From positions 1 through 64,000 of the forward strand of contig NZ_VCIW01000022.1 in NCBI RefSeq assembly GCF_005765165.1: a stretch of 64,000 bases of DNA. The letters run 5' to 3'. Below the pieces are notes generated by a model that had not been told where the DNA came from, made no database searches, and saw only the letters and a program-made list of their open reading frames with translations. This DNA is from Paenibacillus antri (GTDB taxonomy: Bacteria; Bacillota; Bacilli; Paenibacillales; YIM-B00363). Position numbers and translations under genes: made by a program. Every line of letters starts with the position of its first letter. Position 1 is the stretch's first letter. Below, in pieces: positions 1 through 8,765 of the stretch.

Positions 1-215
1 CCGTAGATGTCCGACAGCTTGCCGAAGATCGGCGTGGCGATGACGGTCGCGATCATGTAAGCGGAGAACACCCAGACGTAATACTCGTACCCGCCGAGCT
101 CCGTCATGATCGTCGGCATCGCCGTGGAGACGATCGTCTGATCCAACGCGCCGACGAAGATGCCGAGCAACAGCCCCGCGACGACCCAATTGAGTTTCGT
201 TTGCTTATGATTCAT
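1..215 (-). CDS. MFS multidrug efflux transporter, N-terminal part (runs off window)
   Basis: The 71 visible residues begin MNHKQTKLNWVVAGLLLGIF and continue with LDQTIVSTAMPTI, the TM1 motif of 14-TM DHA2-family (EmrB/QacA) proton-driven drug exporters. Two hydrophobic segments are visible and the rest lies beyond base 1. The ATG is preceded by AGAGGTG at good spacing. It begins 16 bases after the second bactofilin gene on the same strand, so it is probably the last cistron of the yhbD-bactofilin operon. The substrate cannot be told from this fragment. Confidence 0.8.
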   Translation of the reverse strand, partial: MNHKQTKLNWVVAGLLLGIFVGALDQTIVSTAMPTIMTELGGYEYYVWVFSAYMIATVIATPIFGKLSDIY

Positions 216-231
216 GGTACACCTCTAGTCG

Positions 232-906
232 TTATTGTTCCTTCCGGGCTTCCCCGACTTCCGCGGACTTGTGCCGCCGAAGCGACTCGCTGTATTCCGC
301 CCGGCCGATCCGGCAGCCGGGCCCGAGCTCGATCCGCTTGCCCCGGACGACGTCCGCCCGCGTATGCTCGAGGTAGACGTCGTCTCCCTCGATCGTCTGC
401 GCGACGAGCTCCGGCGCGTCGCTCCCCGTAAACCAGGTCTTCAGCGCGCGGAAGCCGCGCCGCCGCACGCTGATGACGCCGCCGCCGATGTCTTGCGCTC
501 GGCTAGGACCGTACAGGCGAATATCCGCCTGCCCCGCGTTCAAGAGACCTCCGATGTCGAAGGCGCCTCTCGCGTTCAGTCGGTCGGTCTCGAGATCGCC
601 TTCCGTCGACACTTCTCCCCGGACGACCATCGTCCGGGCGCGAATGCCGCCGCTCGCTTCGATCCTTCCGGTCAACCGGAGATCGTCTGCCGTCAGCGCG
701 CCTACCAACACCGCCTCGCCGAGCAGCCGAAGCCGCTTCGCGGACAATCCGCCCTCGACGCTGCACGTACCGGTACAGGCGAATCGCTCGCACCGCATCT
801 CCCCTTGGATGATCGCTTCGCCCGTAATGCGGACGGAGCCGAAGTCTCCGCCCGAAGCGGTACCCACTCCCGTAATTTTGACGTTTCCTCTCTCCGTTGC
901 CGTCAT
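232..906 (-). CDS. bacF: Bactofilin-family polymer-forming protein (second of a pair)
   Basis: A 224-residue protein rich in short beta-strand repeats (GEAIIQGEM, ARTMVVRGEV, STEGDLETDRL), typical of the right-handed beta-helix of bactofilins, which self-assemble into cytoskeletal filaments at the membrane. The start MTATERGNVKITG was chosen because GGAGGAA lies just upstream and because it aligns with the neighbouring paralogue, which begins MTGDLKIVGMG; both are 224 residues. It starts 23 bases after that gene ends. In Bacillus subtilis the yhbD-yhbE-yhbF operon has the same order, and the two bactofilins there are linked to flagellar assembly; that role is inferred here, not shown. Confidence 0.82.
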   Translation of the reverse strand: MTATERGNVKITGVGTASGGDFGSVRITGEAIIQGEMRCERFACTGTCSVEGGLSAKRLRLLGEAVLVGALTADDLRLTGRIEASGGIRARTMVVRGEVSTEGDLETDRLNARGAFDIGGLLNAGQADIRLYGPSRAQDIGGGVISVRRRGFRALKTWFTGSDAPELVAQTIEGDDVYLEHTRADVVRGKRIELGPGCRIGRAEYSESLRRHKSAEVGEARKEQ

Positions 907-929
907 CCGCGTTCCTCCTTCGCCGCCCG

Positions 930-1604
930 TCACGGCCGCTGCGTCTTCGCGCCGACCGTTGCGTCCGGATGGACGAACAGCTCGGTCCGGTATTCGACTT
1001 CGCCGATCCGGCAGCCCGGCCCGATCGAAACGCGGTCGCCGCGTACGATGTCCGCCGTCGTCTCGCATAAGTCGATGTCGTTCCCTTCGATCGTTCGCGC
1101 CTGCAGCTGCGGCTCGAACAACGGGATGATCCATGCCAGAAGCCGGCTCCAGTCGCTCCGACTCGATCGCTTCACGACGATGCGGTCGCAGCCGATGTCC
1201 GCGGCGCGGCACCTGCCTTGCAGCCGAATATCGACGACGCCCGCGTTCAGCAGTCCATCGACCGTGAACCCGCCGTCCGCGTCGAACGATTCCGCCTCGA
1301 CGTCCCCGCGCACGGACGCGTATCCGCTCAACGCGACGCTCTCGCCGCGAAGCCGCCCTTGCAGCGTCGCTTGCCCTTCGATCCCGACGCGAGCCGCGTC
1401 GATGCCGCCCGCGCCGGTCAGCTTCCCGCTCACGTCGAAGCTCTCTTCGCAGCGAATGTCGCCGTTCACCGTGCCCATTCCGTTCAGCGCGAACGACTGG
1501 CACGTCACCGCTCCCTTCACCGTCCCCGTCCCTTCGATGGACACATGGCGGTAGCTGCCGCCCGAGGCCGTTCCCATCCCGACGATCTTCAGGTCCCCCG
1601 TCAT
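930..1604 (-). CDS. bacE: Bactofilin-family polymer-forming protein (first of a pair)
   Basis: A 224-residue bactofilin-like protein with repeated beta-helix rungs (VSIEGTGTVKGAV, LNGMGTVNGDI, VALSGYASVRGDV). The C-terminal segment (EGNDIDLCETTADIVRGDRVSIGPGCRIGEVEY) has a clear counterpart in the downstream gene, so the two are paralogues. The start MTGDLKIVGMGTASGG overlaps the stop region of yhbD by a few bases, which suggests translational coupling. Longer upstream reading in this frame is Arg-rich shadow sequence and was discarded. It probably polymerises on its own or with its partner under the membrane. Confidence 0.82.
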   Translation of the reverse strand: MTGDLKIVGMGTASGGSYRHVSIEGTGTVKGAVTCQSFALNGMGTVNGDIRCEESFDVSGKLTGAGGIDAARVGIEGQATLQGRLRGESVALSGYASVRGDVEAESFDADGGFTVDGLLNAGVVDIRLQGRCRAADIGCDRIVVKRSSRSDWSRLLAWIIPLFEPQLQARTIEGNDIDLCETTADIVRGDRVSIGPGCRIGEVEYRTELFVHPDATVGAKTQRP

Positions 1605-2239
1605 CGCGCCTTTCCTCCCATCAGCTTCAGATGCAATTCTTCGATGCATGCCGCCACGCCGAGCCGCGCGGCCAGCTTCGCGCCGGGCTCCGCGCTCAGC
1701 GCGGCGTCCGCCGGCGCCAAGACGACGAGAGGAACGCCCATCTTCCGGAACAGAACGAGATCGCATCTTCCGTCTTCGTACGACGAGAGATGCGCGCGCA
1801 GCGTCTCCAACGCGACACCGCCTTCGTCCAGGCTGGCCTCGCCCGTTCGCATCAGCTTATCGACGACGAACAATCGCAGCAGCCGGTCGAAATCGAACGC
1901 CGGCTCCGCCGACTCTTCCGCGAAACGGTCCAACACGAAAGATGAAACAATGTTTCGTTCCATGACCTCTTCTTTCGTCACCGATACGTCCGAGAGCCGC
2001 GGCGTCAGCTGCCCCGCCAGCTCGTCGAGCGCGAAGTCGTCCTTCATATGGACGATCTTCTCGATTCTAGGCAGGATCAGCTTTCTCGGGAAAAACGTCT
2101 CCTGACCCGTAAACGTCGACTTTCGAATGAACCATTCCTCGGGAATGAGGTTTTTCCGCTTCCATCGATACAATTGACCGTATGAGATACCCGTCTCTTC
2201 GAGCAGCTCCTTCTTCGATATCAATTCCGTTTCGTCCAC
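1601..2239 (-). CDS. yhbD: YhbD family protein (DUF4004), MerR-like HTH, bactofilin-operon regulator candidate
   Basis: A 212-residue protein. Residues about 5-50 (ISKKELLEETGISYGQLYRWKRKNLIP) look like a MerR-type winged HTH; the rest is the acidic, helical YhbD domain. A GTG start was chosen because AAGAGGTGG lies five bases upstream; reading to the ATG 40 codons earlier would cross the promoter. It is the first gene of yhbD-bacE-bacF, the Bacillus subtilis order. A sigma-A promoter with an inverted repeat in its spacer lies directly upstream, so autoregulation is plausible but unproven. Confidence 0.82.
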   Translation of the reverse strand: MDETELISKKELLEETGISYGQLYRWKRKNLIPEEWFIRKSTFTGQETFFPRKLILPRIEKIVHMKDDFALDELAGQLTPRLSDVSVTKEEVMERNIVSSFVLDRFAEESAEPAFDFDRLLRLFVVDKLMRTGEASLDEGGVALETLRAHLSSYEDGRCDLVLFRKMGVPLVVLAPADAALSAEPGAKLAARLGVAACIEELHLKLMGGKAR

Positions 2240-2260
2240 GACGACCACCTCTTGATGAGG

Positions 2261-2289
2261 ATTGTAACATAACACTGTTACGTTGTAAA
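2261..2289 (-). promoter_or_regulatory. Sigma-A promoter of yhbD operon with embedded inverted repeat
   Basis: Reading the minus strand, TTTACA (2284-2289), a 17-base spacer and TACAAT (2261-2266) give 5/6 matches at both boxes. An inverted repeat GTAAC-N8-GTTAC (2264-2281) lies between and over the -10 box, the usual place for a MerR-type operator, although the spacer is the normal 17 rather than 19. YhbD is the obvious candidate ligand. Confidence 0.65.
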
Positions 2290-2324
2290 TGAGTTTGATG
2301 CCTTCTTCGTTCCGCTTCCCGCAA

Positions 2325-2366
2325 GAAAAACCCCGATGCTCTCCATAGGTAGAGAACACCGGGGTT
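2325..2366 (-). terminator. Rho-independent terminator of the beta-propeller gene
   Basis: AACCCCG and CGGGGTT pair across a loop that has further pairing (CTCT/AGAG). On the minus strand the stem is followed by a T tract (the run of A at 2325-2330 on the plus strand). It lies 28 bases past the stop of the gene ending at 2394. Confidence 0.8.
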
Positions 2367-2393
2367 GCCTAGTCGACGCCTGTTCCTTTCCGC

Positions 2394-5300
2394 TTACTCC
2401 TGATTCCGAAGCGCTTCCGCGTCGCGAAGCAGCGCATCCGCCGCCTCGGGATCAATCTGTTTCCCGCTAAGCGCCTGCGCTTCCATGATGAGCGCTTGCC
2501 AACTGCCCGCATGCGCTTTCGCCCGCAAGCTTTCGGCGATTCCGGCGTTTTCGATCCGGCCGCCGGCCAGGAACCTGTCGATCAGCTCCAGCAACGACTC
2601 GAGGCTTGCCGCCGTGTAGAAGACGACTTGCTCTTGCTTCGTATTGCCCGCGATGTCGCTCGCGGTCACGGTTACCGTATGCGCCCCGAGCGGGAGCGCG
2701 TACAGCGGAACGACATCGCCGGTCTGAATCGGCGCTCCGTTCAAGCTCGCGGAGACGGATGCCGGCTCTACGCCCGATACGGAATCCGAGACGGCGACTG
2801 CGACCGTAATCTCGCCCGACGTTTCATACACCGCTTCCGGCGCGATGTTGAAGGCTATGTTCGGAGCGGCGGCATCCACCCGGAGGTCCAGACGCTTCGC
2901 CGCTTCCCGATTGCCCTTCGCGTCGACGGACCGGTAAAGCATCGTATAGAGCCCGTCTTGCTCGAACGATACCGGAGCGGTATACGCGCTCCATGTCGAC
3001 CCGGAATCCATGCTGTACACCGTTTCCGTCACGCCGGATCGCTCGTCGGAGGCTTGCAGCGTCACCGTCGCCGGACCCCGATACCATCCGTTCGCCCCGT
3101 CGGGCTCGGCGGGATCGACGGCGGCCGACGTGACCGGCGGCTCGCCGTCCAAGCCGGGCGGCGTGTATTTCCACAATTCCGAACTGTCCGAGAAGTAGAA
3201 GCTTCCGAATGCGTCGCGATTCAAATAATTGCCCTTGCTCCCGTCCAACAAGACATACTCGTTCGTCTCCGGCTTCACCATGAAGAACTGGCCGCGCGAC
3301 GTGCCGTAGAGGTTCCCGTCCTCGCCCGGATGCAGGAACGCCCATGCCCAAGTGGTCGACGAGCCGTATCTGCGCAGCTTCGCGGCCCGATAATCGAACC
3401 GGTTCGTCTCCGGATTAAATTTGAATAGATAATCTTCCGCGACCCCCCAGACGTTCCCGTCCGGTCCGACCGTCAGCCCCGTCACGCCCTTCCGGCCCGT
3501 CGCGGGGATCGTCTCGTACACCTTCCGTTTCGTTGCCGGATCGAATACGAACAGCTTCGCGTTCGTCTCCGTCGGACCGCTCGTGCCGAGCCCCCCGTAC
3601 ACGGTCGTACCCGCATAGAGGAGTCCGTCCTTGAAGGTCAAAGAGATAATGCTTTGGTTCGGCACGATATTTTCGTATACGTTCAACTCGCCCGTAGCGA
3701 AGTCGTACGTCGCAAGCGCCCCCTGCAGCGACGTCGTATTCGGAACGGTGCCGACCGCCAGTCGGTCGGTCGCCGGATCGTACGCCATCGCGAACGGACG
3801 GTCCTGTCCGTGCCCCCGCAAGTTGAACAGCTCCCGCGGATTCGTCTTGGAAAACGGCAATGCCGGATCGTACTCCAGAATCCGCGCGCCCGCGTAAGCG
3901 CCGAGAATCAACTTATCGCCCCGCACAACCGACGATTCGATCTGCCCGAGCGGATTCGACTCCGATACTTCCCCGGTCGCCGGATCGTAGGAAGCGAAAC
4001 CCGACATGTAGCCGGCGATGTACATTTTATTGTTAGGCCCCGCATGGATGCTTTGAATCAGGATCGGAGAACCGCCGTAGTTCGCCGGAGCGACCTCGGC
4101 ATGCCCGGTCTCGAGATTGTAATAGATCACGTGGCCGTAAGAGCCCATGCCGACGAAAGTGAGTCCCGGCCAGTCCGGACTGCCGAGATCGATGAATTCG
4201 CCGTCTTGGAAATTCGTCGTGGACTCGAATTCTTTAATCAGCGTAGAGGATCGCGTCGCGGAATCGTACGCATACAGCTGTCCGCCCAGCGTAAACAACG
4301 CCCGTCCCGGTTGCCCCGGGATCGGAGCCACCTGCCCCGAATGAATGTCCATGCCGTTCGGATCGTAGTAATCGATCGTATCGTCGGGCTTCACGACAAG
4401 CAGGTCGCCGTTCGAAAATTTCACGAACAGCCGGTCCTCGTCGAAATCCATGCCGTAAGGGAACGCGTACGTATCTCCGCCCCCCGGAATTAACCCGCCG
4501 AGAATTTCCTTCCGCGTCCCGTCGGAGCTGTATTTATAAATCCGGCTCAACGTGCCGCCCGCGCCGGCGTACAGCACATCCCGTTCGGCATCGTAGGCCA
4601 GCGACCGGACATAGCGCTGCCCCTCTTCCACGACGCCGAGGTCGACGATGTCCTCCGTCGCCGGATCGAATACATAGAGCTTGCCGCTCGGGTAGGTGCC
4701 GGCGTACATTTTCCCGTTCGGTCCGGCCGCCATGGAAAATACGTGGGTTTCCGTCCCGAACCGCCCTAAATTTTCGAACCCCAGCGTCCCCGGCGTATAC
4801 CGGTACAGCCTGCCGTCGTAATGCGTCCCGATGTATACGCGGCCGTCCGTGGCCGCCTTCACGCCCCAAGCCGACTCTACGCCGGGCAGCGGGTACGTGC
4901 GCAGCACGTCCCGGGTTAATGCGTCCACGACCGCGAATACCGTCGGTACGTCGTCGCGTCCCTTAAATACGGAGTAGATGACATGCTTTCCGTCCTCGAA
5001 GCCGATGTCGGAATCCGCATTGATGATGCCCTGTACGACGCCGCCGATCCGCTCGAACGTACCGATCTCCATCTCCTCGAGCGCCACGGCGTCCGCATAT
5101 CCACGGCCGATCCCCGCGCCGGAGGAATAAATCAGGATCCTCGCGTAGGCCGCGGTCGTCGGGGCGGCGGCGGAAGCGCCGTGCTTCTTCCACTCCCCGC
5201 CCGTCGTCTCCAGCCACGCCGACGCTTCTCCGACCCGAACGCCGCTCGCGTTGTAGTACAGCAAGTACAGCCCCACGACGCCGCGCTCGACGTTCATCAT

Positions 5301-5627
5301 GGCCGAGGCGGAATAGTTCGTCCCCGGCGTCACCGGAATCGGTTCGGATTCCAACCCTAGCGCCCGAACGACGTTCGAATCGTCCAACAGCAAGCTTTGC
5401 GCGCCTTCGAAACGGTGCGCCGAGGAGACCTCGTAAAACATGTCGCCGAAACCTTTGCCGTACGTCTGCTCCCAGCCGGGAACCGATCCTGCGGAAGCGG
5501 GCTCCTCGAATCCGGCGTTTCGGATCGTAAGAGACGAGGCCTCCTCCGCTCCGGCGGCAGGAACGAGTGAAGCGCTCACAACGAGTGCGGTCAATGCGCC
5601 GACCAACCTTCGAAATGGGGAACGAAT
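2394..5627 (-). CDS. Secreted beta-propeller protein with CBM-like, Ig-like and FIMAH domains
   Basis: About 1077 residues. A signal peptide (RSPFRRLVGALTALVVSASLVPAAGA) is followed by a carbohydrate-binding-like jelly roll (about 30-190), a long run of propeller blades (about 200-860; repeats such as GPNGKMYAGTYPSGKLYVFDP), an OmpL47-type Ig-like domain with YRGPATVTLQASDERSGV (about 870-960), another Ig-like unit, and a C-terminal helical FIMAH-type domain. The only good ribosome-binding site (AAGGAGAGG, 5634-5642) is six bases before an ATT codon at 5625-5627; the first conventional start is a TTG at 5604-5606, 27 bases away, which would remove the basic end of the signal peptide. I therefore place the start at ATT, unusual but known for infC. 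It probably acts in the extracellular handling of polysaccharides. Confidence 0.75.
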   Translation of the reverse strand: MRSPFRRLVGALTALVVSASLVPAAGAEEASSLTIRNAGFEEPASAGSVPGWEQTYGKGFGDMFYEVSSAHRFEGAQSLLLDDSNVVRALGLESEPIPVTPGTNYSASAMMNVERGVVGLYLLYYNASGVRVGEASAWLETTGGEWKKHGASAAAPTTAAYARILIYSSGAGIGRGYADAVALEEMEIGTFERIGGVVQGIINADSDIGFEDGKHVIYSVFKGRDDVPTVFAVVDALTRDVLRTYPLPGVESAWGVKAATDGRVYIGTHYDGRLYRYTPGTLGFENLGRFGTETHVFSMAAGPNGKMYAGTYPSGKLYVFDPATEDIVDLGVVEEGQRYVRSLAYDAERDVLYAGAGGTLSRIYKYSSDGTRKEILGGLIPGGGDTYAFPYGMDFDEDRLFVKFSNGDLLVVKPDDTIDYYDPNGMDIHSGQVAPIPGQPGRALFTLGGQLYAYDSATRSSTLIKEFESTTNFQDGEFIDLGSPDWPGLTFVGMGSYGHVIYYNLETGHAEVAPANYGGSPILIQSIHAGPNNKMYIAGYMSGFASYDPATGEVSESNPLGQIESSVVRGDKLILGAYAGARILEYDPALPFSKTNPRELFNLRGHGQDRPFAMAYDPATDRLAVGTVPNTTSLQGALATYDFATGELNVYENIVPNQSIISLTFKDGLLYAGTTVYGGLGTSGPTETNAKLFVFDPATKRKVYETIPATGRKGVTGLTVGPDGNVWGVAEDYLFKFNPETNRFDYRAAKLRRYGSSTTWAWAFLHPGEDGNLYGTSRGQFFMVKPETNEYVLLDGSKGNYLNRDAFGSFYFSDSSELWKYTPPGLDGEPPVTSAAVDPAEPDGANGWYRGPATVTLQASDERSGVTETVYSMDSGSTWSAYTAPVSFEQDGLYTMLYRSVDAKGNREAAKRLDLRVDAAAPNIAFNIAPEAVYETSGEITVAVAVSDSVSGVEPASVSASLNGAPIQTGDVVPLYALPLGAHTVTVTASDIAGNTKQEQVVFYTAASLESLLELIDRFLAGGRIENAGIAESLRAKAHAGSWQALIMEAQALSGKQIDPEAADALLRDAEALRNQE

Positions 5628-5674
5628 CGCAATCCTCTCCTTTTCGTTATTGATTTACATCTGACTCACTTCCC

Positions 5675-5703
5675 ATTGTATGGGCGACCCCATTGGCTGT
5701 CAA
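5675..5703 (-). promoter_or_regulatory. Sigma-A promoter of the beta-propeller gene
   Basis: On the minus strand a perfect TTGACA (5698-5703), a 17-base spacer and TACAAT (5675-5680). An imperfect inverted repeat ATTGGCT/AGCCTAAT (5692-5698 and 5713-5720) brackets the -35 box and could be an operator shared with the divergent GntR-type gene. Confidence 0.75.
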
Positions 5704-5741
5704 TATTTAGCAAGCCTAATAATAACGCTCTACCTTCTCTC

Positions 5742-5770
5742 TTGATTCCTGCCTATCACTTCGGTATGCT
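5742..5770 (+). promoter_or_regulatory. Possible promoter of the GntR-type regulator gene
   Basis: TTGATT (5742-5747), a 17-base spacer and TATGCT (5765-5770); 4/6 at each box. The position, 36 bases before the ATG, is reasonable, but the match is weak. Confidence 0.4.
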
Positions 5771-5805
5771 TGTCTCCGAAATCCCTTTCAAGGACGGTGG
5801 CACGA

Positions 5806-7188
5806 ATGAGCTCCACGCACAGCCGCAAGACGTTCCGCATTCGGCTGGAACATATGATCGGCGCCTTGCGCGGCGACATCATGACCGGAAAGCTTCAACC
5901 GGGGGAATTCCTTCCTTCCGAACGAGAGTTGGTCTCCCGATACCACCTAAGCAATAAACTCGTTCGCGTGGGGTTGGAGCAGTTGGTATCCGAAGGCTTG
6001 ATCGTCAAGCTTCCGCGCGTGGGCAATCAGGTAGCGGACACGGCCCTGGATCGTAAGGCTACCGTCCGTTTCGGATATCATCGCACCTTGGAGCAAGAAG
6101 CCGACATGAACCGCTTGCTCGAACTTTTCCATGCCGCCCACCCGTCCGTCTACGTTCATCCCATTCCGTTGTCGTTTCCAAACTATCACGAAACCGTGGG
6201 GAACTATTTGGAGTCCGGCCTGCTCGATGCCGTCACCGTCAATGTGCATAATTTCGAACAAATCAAGGCGAGCGGCGGACTTTCCCTGCTTAGCGTTCAA
6301 CAGCCGAATCCTTCCGCGTACCCGTCTTTGGAACGAGCGTTCACGCACGAGGAAGCGTTATATGTTCGGCCGCTGCTGTTCTCGCCGCTGATCCTTTGCT
6401 ACAACCCGTTACATTTTCAGGAAAAGGGCATTCCGCTCCCCTTCCGGCCGAACGGCTGGGACGACTTAATGCGCGACGCTTCCCTTCTCTCCGTAGAAGA
6501 TGAAAGATTCGGATTTTACAGCTTCCTGCTGTCGAACAATCGGTGGCCGATCTTTTTGCTGCAGAACGGCGCGAAACTCTCGAGTGACCGCGAACGCGCG
6601 GAGGAATTCGTCGACCGGGTCGTCGAAGGGATTTCGTATTGGGGAGATATTATCTACAATCACCGCGCGTTCCCGACCTATTTATCCGGAAAAGACACGG
6701 ACGCGGAGGAATTGTTCGCGCAGGGCAAAGTGTCGATCATTCTGACGACCTATTTCGCGCTGAACGCGCTGCGGGAATCCGGCACCCCCTTCGACATCGC
6801 GCCCTTGCCCTCCTTCGGGGGAGGGAACGATTCGCTGCTGATGACCGTCGGCATCGCGGTGAACCGGAAATCGGAAGTCCGGCATGCGGCGCAAGCGTTG
6901 GCCGACTTCCTGAGCTCCGAGCAAGCGCAGCGGCATATTCGGGAGAGCACCCTAAGCATTCCCGCCGCGACCGAAGCCGCGGAAGCGGCGGAACCGGGAC
7001 CGTCGTACCGCCCGGCGCATTACCGCCTCTTCCGCGATCTGCTGCCCCGCTCCCGGCCCTTCACCGAGATCGGCATGACGGCAGGGGAGATGGACCTTGT
7101 CCTCAAGGAGGCTCGGTTGTTCTGGTCGCGTCTTCAGACGAAGGATTCGATGCGCAAGCGGATTCATGAAATTCTTAGCAATGAGTAA
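5806..7188 (+). CDS. GntR-type HTH fused to a solute-binding-protein-like sensor domain
   Basis: A 460-residue cytoplasmic protein. Residues about 1-85 form a GntR winged HTH (LRGDIMTGKLQPGEFLPSERELVSRYHLSNKLVRVGLEQLVSEGLI). The remainder resembles a type-1 extracellular solute-binding protein (GYHRTLEQEADMNRLLELFHAAHPSVYV, then a sugar-binding core) but has no signal peptide or lipobox. The start was set at ATG 5806 with AAGGACGGTGG upstream; an ATG 12 codons earlier has no ribosome-binding site. The design suggests a one-component sensor that binds a sugar with a transporter-derived domain. It lies divergent to the beta-propeller gene and convergent with an LplA-type lipoprotein gene, so a polysaccharide-utilisation role is likely. 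Ligand unknown. Confidence 0.82.
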   Translation: MSSTHSRKTFRIRLEHMIGALRGDIMTGKLQPGEFLPSERELVSRYHLSNKLVRVGLEQLVSEGLIVKLPRVGNQVADTALDRKATVRFGYHRTLEQEADMNRLLELFHAAHPSVYVHPIPLSFPNYHETVGNYLESGLLDAVTVNVHNFEQIKASGGLSLLSVQQPNPSAYPSLERAFTHEEALYVRPLLFSPLILCYNPLHFQEKGIPLPFRPNGWDDLMRDASLLSVEDERFGFYSFLLSNNRWPIFLLQNGAKLSSDRERAEEFVDRVVEGISYWGDIIYNHRAFPTYLSGKDTDAEELFAQGKVSIILTTYFALNALRESGTPFDIAPLPSFGGGNDSLLMTVGIAVNRKSEVRHAAQALADFLSSEQAQRHIRESTLSIPAATEAAEAAEPGPSYRPAHYRLFRDLLPRSRPFTEIGMTAGEMDLVLKEARLFWSRLQTKDSMRKRIHEILSNE

Positions 7189-7189
7189 G

Positions 7190-7224
7190 AAAAACCGTCC
7201 GGAGATATCGCCGGACGGTCCTAT
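7190..7224. terminator. Bidirectional terminator between convergent genes
   Basis: CCGTCCGG (7195-7202) and CCGGACGG (7211-7218) form a perfect 8-bp stem between the stop codons of the GntR-type gene and the lipoprotein gene. An A run lies on one side and a T-rich stretch on the other, so it can serve both strands. Confidence 0.75.
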
Positions 7225-7256
7225 TTCATTCGAGCGTATGCATCCACCCGATGCGG

Positions 7257-8759
7257 TTACGGATGGGCGGCTCGCCAAACATCCAGTTGCCTTTGCACTT
7301 CGGCGCGGATCTCGTCCAGACCCGCCTGGTTCAGCTCCTCGTTAAATTTGGACAGCACCGCGTCCACGTCCACGCTGCCGGTCATCAGGCTCGGATAATA
7401 CTTCTCCCAAACCATTCTTACGTTGTTAACCTGAACGGACAGGTCGGACAAGTCCGGCGTGAACCCGAGCAGCTTGGATTTGACGTACTCGGCGTTCGCC
7501 GCTCGATACCGATCCCATTTATCCAGCGGATCCGGATATTCTCCGCCGATCGTCTTGAGAATAAACCAATTCCCCTGCGTGTACTGAACCCCTTCATAGC
7601 CGACCGGCGCGACCGGACCGGCGCTGTTTCCGGAAGATTTCGGCAGCACTTGCCCGTTTTCGTCCAGCGTGTAGTGCACGCCTTCGATGCCGTAATTAAA
7701 CAAATTGCGGATTTCCGGGTCCGTGTTGAGTAGATTCAAAAACTTTACGCTTTCCTCGGGGTGCGCCGATTTGGCGTTCACCGCCATGACCCCGCCGCGG
7801 ACGGATTCCGTCGTGATCAGAGGCGGCGATACGGGATAGGCGACAACCTTGTAGCCGCGATCCTTGCTCCAGCTATTTTCCGAAAGCGGACCGCCCCCCG
7901 CGGGTTTCCAGAATACCCGTTCTCCCCGTTTGAGATTTTGGCCCTCCCGCAGGGCTGCGTCCTCATTAATGTAGCCCTTTAAATAATAGCTGCGGAGCGT
8001 ATCCAGTACTTGCCTTGCTTCCTCGGTCTCGAATATGTTGACTACCGGCGCGCCGGGATCTAGTGAGCGCACCATAAGCGGCAGCGGTTTGTCCACCACA
8101 TATTCGTAGCCGTACAAGGCGAAGAAGTTCTGGGAGTCCTTATCCAGCTCCATAGGCTGATAGGAGGGTTCCTTTTCCTTGATCATCTCGAGCAGCGGCT
8201 CTAGAGACTCCAAAGTATCGTACTTCGCGATGTCGATGTCGTACTTGTCGACGAGCTCCTCCGGATACATCCATTGCATCCGAACCGCGAGCTCCTTGTT
8301 CGTCGGCACGCCGTAGATGCCGCCGTCTTCCATGCGCACGCCCTGCCATAATAAGGGGTCGACCGCGTCGTACATCTCCTTGCCGACGTCGGATAGATAG
8401 TCGTCCAGCTTCAGCCAGGCTCCCTTCTGAGCGTAGCTCGAGTAATCCGTGGCGAAGGCGATGTCGAAGGGCGTGCCCGTCGAGATCAACGTATTGATCC
8501 GGTCGGCGTATTCATGCCATCCGACCTTAATGTAGGTAACGGTGACCCCGATCTTAGGGGCCATCGCTTCGTTGATTTTTTCGTTTACGAGCTTCAGGTC
8601 CGGGTCCGGATTGCCGATCGTATAGTAAATGAGATTCACGGTGTCGTTATGGCCGAGCGGATTCTCGTCCGCGCCCGATAACGAGGAACAACCGGACAGC
8701 GCCAGCGCCGAAAGCAGAGCGGTCTTTACGAACAGACAACGGATACGTCGATGTCGCAT
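7257..8759 (-). CDS. LplA-type sugar ABC solute-binding lipoprotein (orphan copy)
   Basis: A 500-residue lipoprotein with lipobox LSGC (Cys24), then a type-1 solute-binding fold (TVNLIYYTIGNPDPDLKLVNEKINEAM, TPFDIAFATDYSSYAQKGAWLKLDDYL) and the DUF3502-like C-terminal region seen in LplA/YtcQ proteins, which feed oligosaccharides to LplB/LplC permeases. Its start is six bases downstream of the response-regulator stop, so it is co-transcribed with the kinase/regulator pair rather than with permeases. It may share the permeases encoded at 12.9-14.9 kb, or act as a receptor for the kinase; the sequence does not decide. Confidence 0.88.
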   Translation of the reverse strand: MRHRRIRCLFVKTALLSALALSGCSSLSGADENPLGHNDTVNLIYYTIGNPDPDLKLVNEKINEAMAPKIGVTVTYIKVGWHEYADRINTLISTGTPFDIAFATDYSSYAQKGAWLKLDDYLSDVGKEMYDAVDPLLWQGVRMEDGGIYGVPTNKELAVRMQWMYPEELVDKYDIDIAKYDTLESLEPLLEMIKEKEPSYQPMELDKDSQNFFALYGYEYVVDKPLPLMVRSLDPGAPVVNIFETEEARQVLDTLRSYYLKGYINEDAALREGQNLKRGERVFWKPAGGGPLSENSWSKDRGYKVVAYPVSPPLITTESVRGGVMAVNAKSAHPEESVKFLNLLNTDPEIRNLFNYGIEGVHYTLDENGQVLPKSSGNSAGPVAPVGYEGVQYTQGNWFILKTIGGEYPDPLDKWDRYRAANAEYVKSKLLGFTPDLSDLSVQVNNVRMVWEKYYPSLMTGSVDVDAVLSKFNEELNQAGLDEIRAEVQRQLDVWRAAHP

Positions 8760-8765
8760 ACTGCG

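Noticed and set aside
235-1554. A long plus-strand frame across both bactofilin genes
   Set aside because: No start signal and low-complexity composition; bactofilin repeats lie on the minus strand.
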